A stretch of DNA of 64,000 bases from the NCBI RefSeq assembly GCF_029227915.1, contig NC_079875.1, forward strand, positions 21,075,001 to 21,139,000, in the 5' to 3' direction. The DNA comes from Hydractinia symbiolongicarpus. Taxonomy: Eukaryota > Cnidaria > Hydrozoa > Anthoathecata > Hydractiniidae. Position 1 is the stretch's first letter. Every line of letters starts with the position of its first letter. A model generated the notes under the pieces. That model made no database searches. It was not told where the DNA came from and worked only from the letters and a program-made list of their open reading frames with translations. Below, in pieces: positions 61,877 through 64,000 of the stretch. The translations under genes and the position numbers were made by a program.

Positions 61877-63297
61877 CTGTGCACGTAGTTAAGAGTGTTC
61901 TAAGGCCACGGCGCTAATGAAAGCGACCTTAGACGTTGTAGCGCATTGAGACTGGAACGAATAGTCCAATGGTAACCTGCACAGGCATATGGAACAACGT
62001 GATTTACGTGTGAGGCCTTTATTACCCTGCAAAACGCCATATTACGGTCGTTATAGGGCTGTGCACGTAATTAAGAGAGCTCTAAAGCCACGGCGCTAAA
62101 TAGAACCACTTGGAACGTTGTAGGGCATTGAGACTGGAAGAAATAGTCCAATGGTAAGCTGCCCAGGCAGAGGGAACCACGTGATTTACGTGTGAGGCCT
62201 TCATTACACTGCAAAGGCCATATTACAGCCTTTATAGGAAGATGCACGTAGTTAAGAGTGTTGTAAAGCGACGGCGCTAAGGAAAACGACTTGGGATGTT
62301 GTAGCGCATTAAGACTGGAACGACTAGTCCAATGATAACCTGCGCAGGCAGATGGAACCTCGTGATTTACGTGTGAGGCTTTTATTAGACTGCAAAAAGC
62401 CATATTACAGCCTTTAAACGACTGTGCACGCAGTTAATGGTGTTCTAAGGCGACGGCGCTAATGAAAGCGACTTTCGACGATGAAGCGCATTGAGACTGG
62501 AACGACTAGTCCAATGGTAAGCTGCGCAGGCAGATGAAACCACGTGATTTACATGTGAGGCTTTTGTTAGACTGGAAAAGGGCATATTATAGACTTTGTA
62601 GGACGATGCACGTAGTTAAGGGTGTTCTAAAGCGACGGCGCTAATGAAAACAACTTGGGACGTTGTAGCGCATTGAGACTGGAAGGAATAGTCCAATGGT
62701 AACCTGCGCAGACAGGTGAAACCACGTGATTTACGTGTGAGGTCTTTATTAGACTGCAAAAGGCCATAATACGGTCGTTATAGGGCTGTGCACGTAATTA
62801 AGAGAGTTCTGAGGCGACGGCGCTAATGAAAACGACTTGGGACGTTGTAGCGCATTGAAACTGAAACGAATAGTCCAATGGTAACCTGCACAGGCAGATG
62901 GAACAACGTGATTTACGTGTGAGCCTTTATTACCCTGCAAAACGCCATATTACGGTCGTTATAGGGCTGTGGACGTAATTAAAAGAGCTCTAAAGCCACG
63001 GCGCTAAATAGAACCACTTGGAACGTTGTAGGGCATTGTGACTGGAAGGAATAGTCCGATGGTAAGCTGCGCAGGGAGATGAAACCACGTGATTTACATG
63101 TGAGGCTTTTATTAGACTGGAAAAGGGCATATTATAGCCTTTGTAGGAAGATGCACGTAGTTAAGAGTGTTGTAAAGCGACGGCGCTAATGAAAACGACT
63201 TGGGATGTTGTAGCACACTGAGACTGGAAAGACTAGTCCAATGGTAACCGGCGCAGGCAACTCAAACCGCTTGATTTAAGTGTGCGGCCTTTATTAG
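61877..63297 (+). repeat. Displaced pieces of the long HOR
   Basis: About 61,877-62,518 matches 6,562-7,203 of HOR copy 1 at offset 55,315, including the 181-bp monomer with cactgcaaagg. About 62,650-63,020 resembles about 22,080-22,450 of the E unit (gcattgaaactg, ctgtggacgtaattaaaag). A monomer near 62,912 has lost one g (gtgagcctttatt). Confidence 0.75.
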
Positions 63298-63976
63298 ACT
63301 GCAAAAGGCCATATTAAAGCCTTTATATGACTGTGCACGTAGTTAAGAGTGTTCTAAGGCGACGGCGCTAATGAAAACGACTTGGGATGTTGTAGCGCAT
63401 TGAGACTGGAACGACTAGTCCAATGGTAACCTGCACAGGCAGATGGAACCACGTGATTTACGTGTGAGGCCTTTATTAGACTGCAAAAGGTCATATTACA
63501 GCCCTTATAGGACTGTGTACGTAGTTAAGAGTGTTCTAAGGCGACGGCGCTAATGAAAGCTACCTTAGACGTTGTAGCGCATTGAGACTGGAACGACTAG
63601 TCCAATTCTAACCTGCGCAGGCAGATTGAACCACGTGATTTACGTGCGAGGCTTTTATTACCCTGCAAAACGCCATATTACGGTCGTTATAGGGCTGTGC
63701 ACGTAGTTAAGAGTGTTCTAAGGCCATGGCGCTAAGGAAAACCACTTTGAAAGTTGTAGTGCATTGAGACTGGAAGGAATAGTCCAATGGTAACCTGCGA
63801 AGGGAGATGAAGCGGCGTGATTTAATTGTGCGTCCTTTATTAGAGTTCAAAAGGCCATATTACGGTCTTTATAGCACTGTGCACGTAGTTAAGAGTGTTC
63901 TAAGGCAACGGCGCTAATGAAGACGACTTGGGACGTTGTAGCGCATTGAGACTGGAACGACTAGTCCAATGGTAAC
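63298..63976 (+). repeat. Displaced piece of the long HOR at the right end
   Basis: It matches 10,528 to about 11,206 of HOR copy 1 at offset 52,770, and the equivalent parts of copies 2 and 3, with a few substitutions (for example gctacctt for gcaacctt). It is joined on the left to a Q monomer inside the shared word tgcaaaaggccatatta. It diverges again at about 63,977. The last bases to 64,000 are ordinary monomer sequence. Confidence 0.8.
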
Positions 63977-64000
63977 CTGCGCAGGCAGGTGAAACCACGT

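Larger units (their letters stand above)
1..64000 (+). repeat. 182-bp satellite DNA array, head-to-tail, whole window
   Basis: The conserved word gattta recurs every 182 bases (for example at 25, 207, 389, then 679, 861, 1043, 1225) through the whole window and always on the same strand. This gives about 350 monomers. A reference monomer counted by hand, starting at gattta, has 51 A, 44 T, 51 G and 36 C (about 48% GC). Other landmarks recur in fixed order: ctttatta, actgcaaaagg, catatta, gtgcacgta, ggcgcta, gacttgg, gcattgagactgg, gtccaatggtaa and gcaggcag. Most monomers are 182 bp. Variants of 181 and 183 bp are common, and a few are 108, 160 or 175 bp. No gene or unique sequence interrupts the array. 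Tandem satellites of this size are usual at eukaryotic centromeres or heterochromatin; that role here is inference. I cannot assign a species. Confidence 0.98.

Noticed and set aside
1-64000. CRISPR array
   Set aside because: The repeats are 182 bp, directly adjacent and diverged from one another, with no unique spacers and no cas genes.
1-64000. Ribosomal intergenic-spacer subrepeats or transposon internal repeats
   Set aside because: About 350 monomers run with no rRNA gene, terminal repeat, transposase or reverse-transcriptase sequence. I cannot exclude a link beyond the window.
1-64000. Primate alpha satellite (171 bp) or Arabidopsis CEN180
   Set aside because: The period is 182 and the landmarks do not resemble either consensus as I know it. 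No database search was possible.
1-64000. Inverted (opposite-strand) monomers or array inversions
   Set aside because: I found the landmark words on the plus strand throughout and no run in reverse-complement order.
1-64000. CCAAT word (gtccaatgg) and CACGTG as promoter elements in each monomer
   Set aside because: They are part of the repeat unit, vary between families and have no gene downstream. Motif presence alone does not support a promoter call.

Overview
The window is one uninterrupted block of satellite DNA. A 182-bp monomer is repeated head to tail from the first base to the last, about 350 times (64,000/182 = 351.6), with every monomer in the same orientation. I found no credible gene, RNA gene, transposon, CRISPR array or unique sequence anywhere in the 64 kb. 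The monomer size and the nested higher-order repeats (HORs) are typical of centromeric or other heterochromatic satellites of eukaryotes. I do not recognise the monomer and cannot name the species. It is not primate alpha satellite or Arabidopsis CEN180 as I know them. My reference monomer is about 48% GC, and CpG is not depleted (11 seen, about 10 expected).

Layout. Bases 1-846 are the left flank and include a monomer truncated to 108 bp. From about 847 to 38,698 there is a very long, regular HOR in three tandem copies: copy 1 (847-11,580; 10,734 bp, about 59 monomers), copy 2 (11,581-24,503; 12,923 bp, about 71) and copy 3 (24,504-38,698; 14,195 bp, about 78). The copies are co-linear. They differ mainly by gain or loss of whole-monomer modules: a single 182-bp monomer, a 729-bp tetramer, a 908-bp pentamer (part of a 1,272-bp segment), and a 3,458-bp 19-mer at the right end. 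From 38,699 to 64,000 the array uses the same monomer families in a shuffled, mosaic order. This part holds local 2- to 9-monomer duplications, chimeric monomers and small deletions. Near the right end, pieces of the long HOR reappear (about 61,877-63,976).

At least nine monomer families can be told apart by diagnostic words. I use the local labels N, P, Q, R, S, T, U, V and W; these are my own names. Many junctions are hybrid monomers that switch family inside short blocks shared between families, as expected from unequal crossing-over or gene conversion. Short reading frames recur on the minus strand at multiples of about 182 bp. They are by-products of the repeat and are not annotated as genes. 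Nothing here works together as a gene system. The interest lies in the nested architecture and the visible recombination history.
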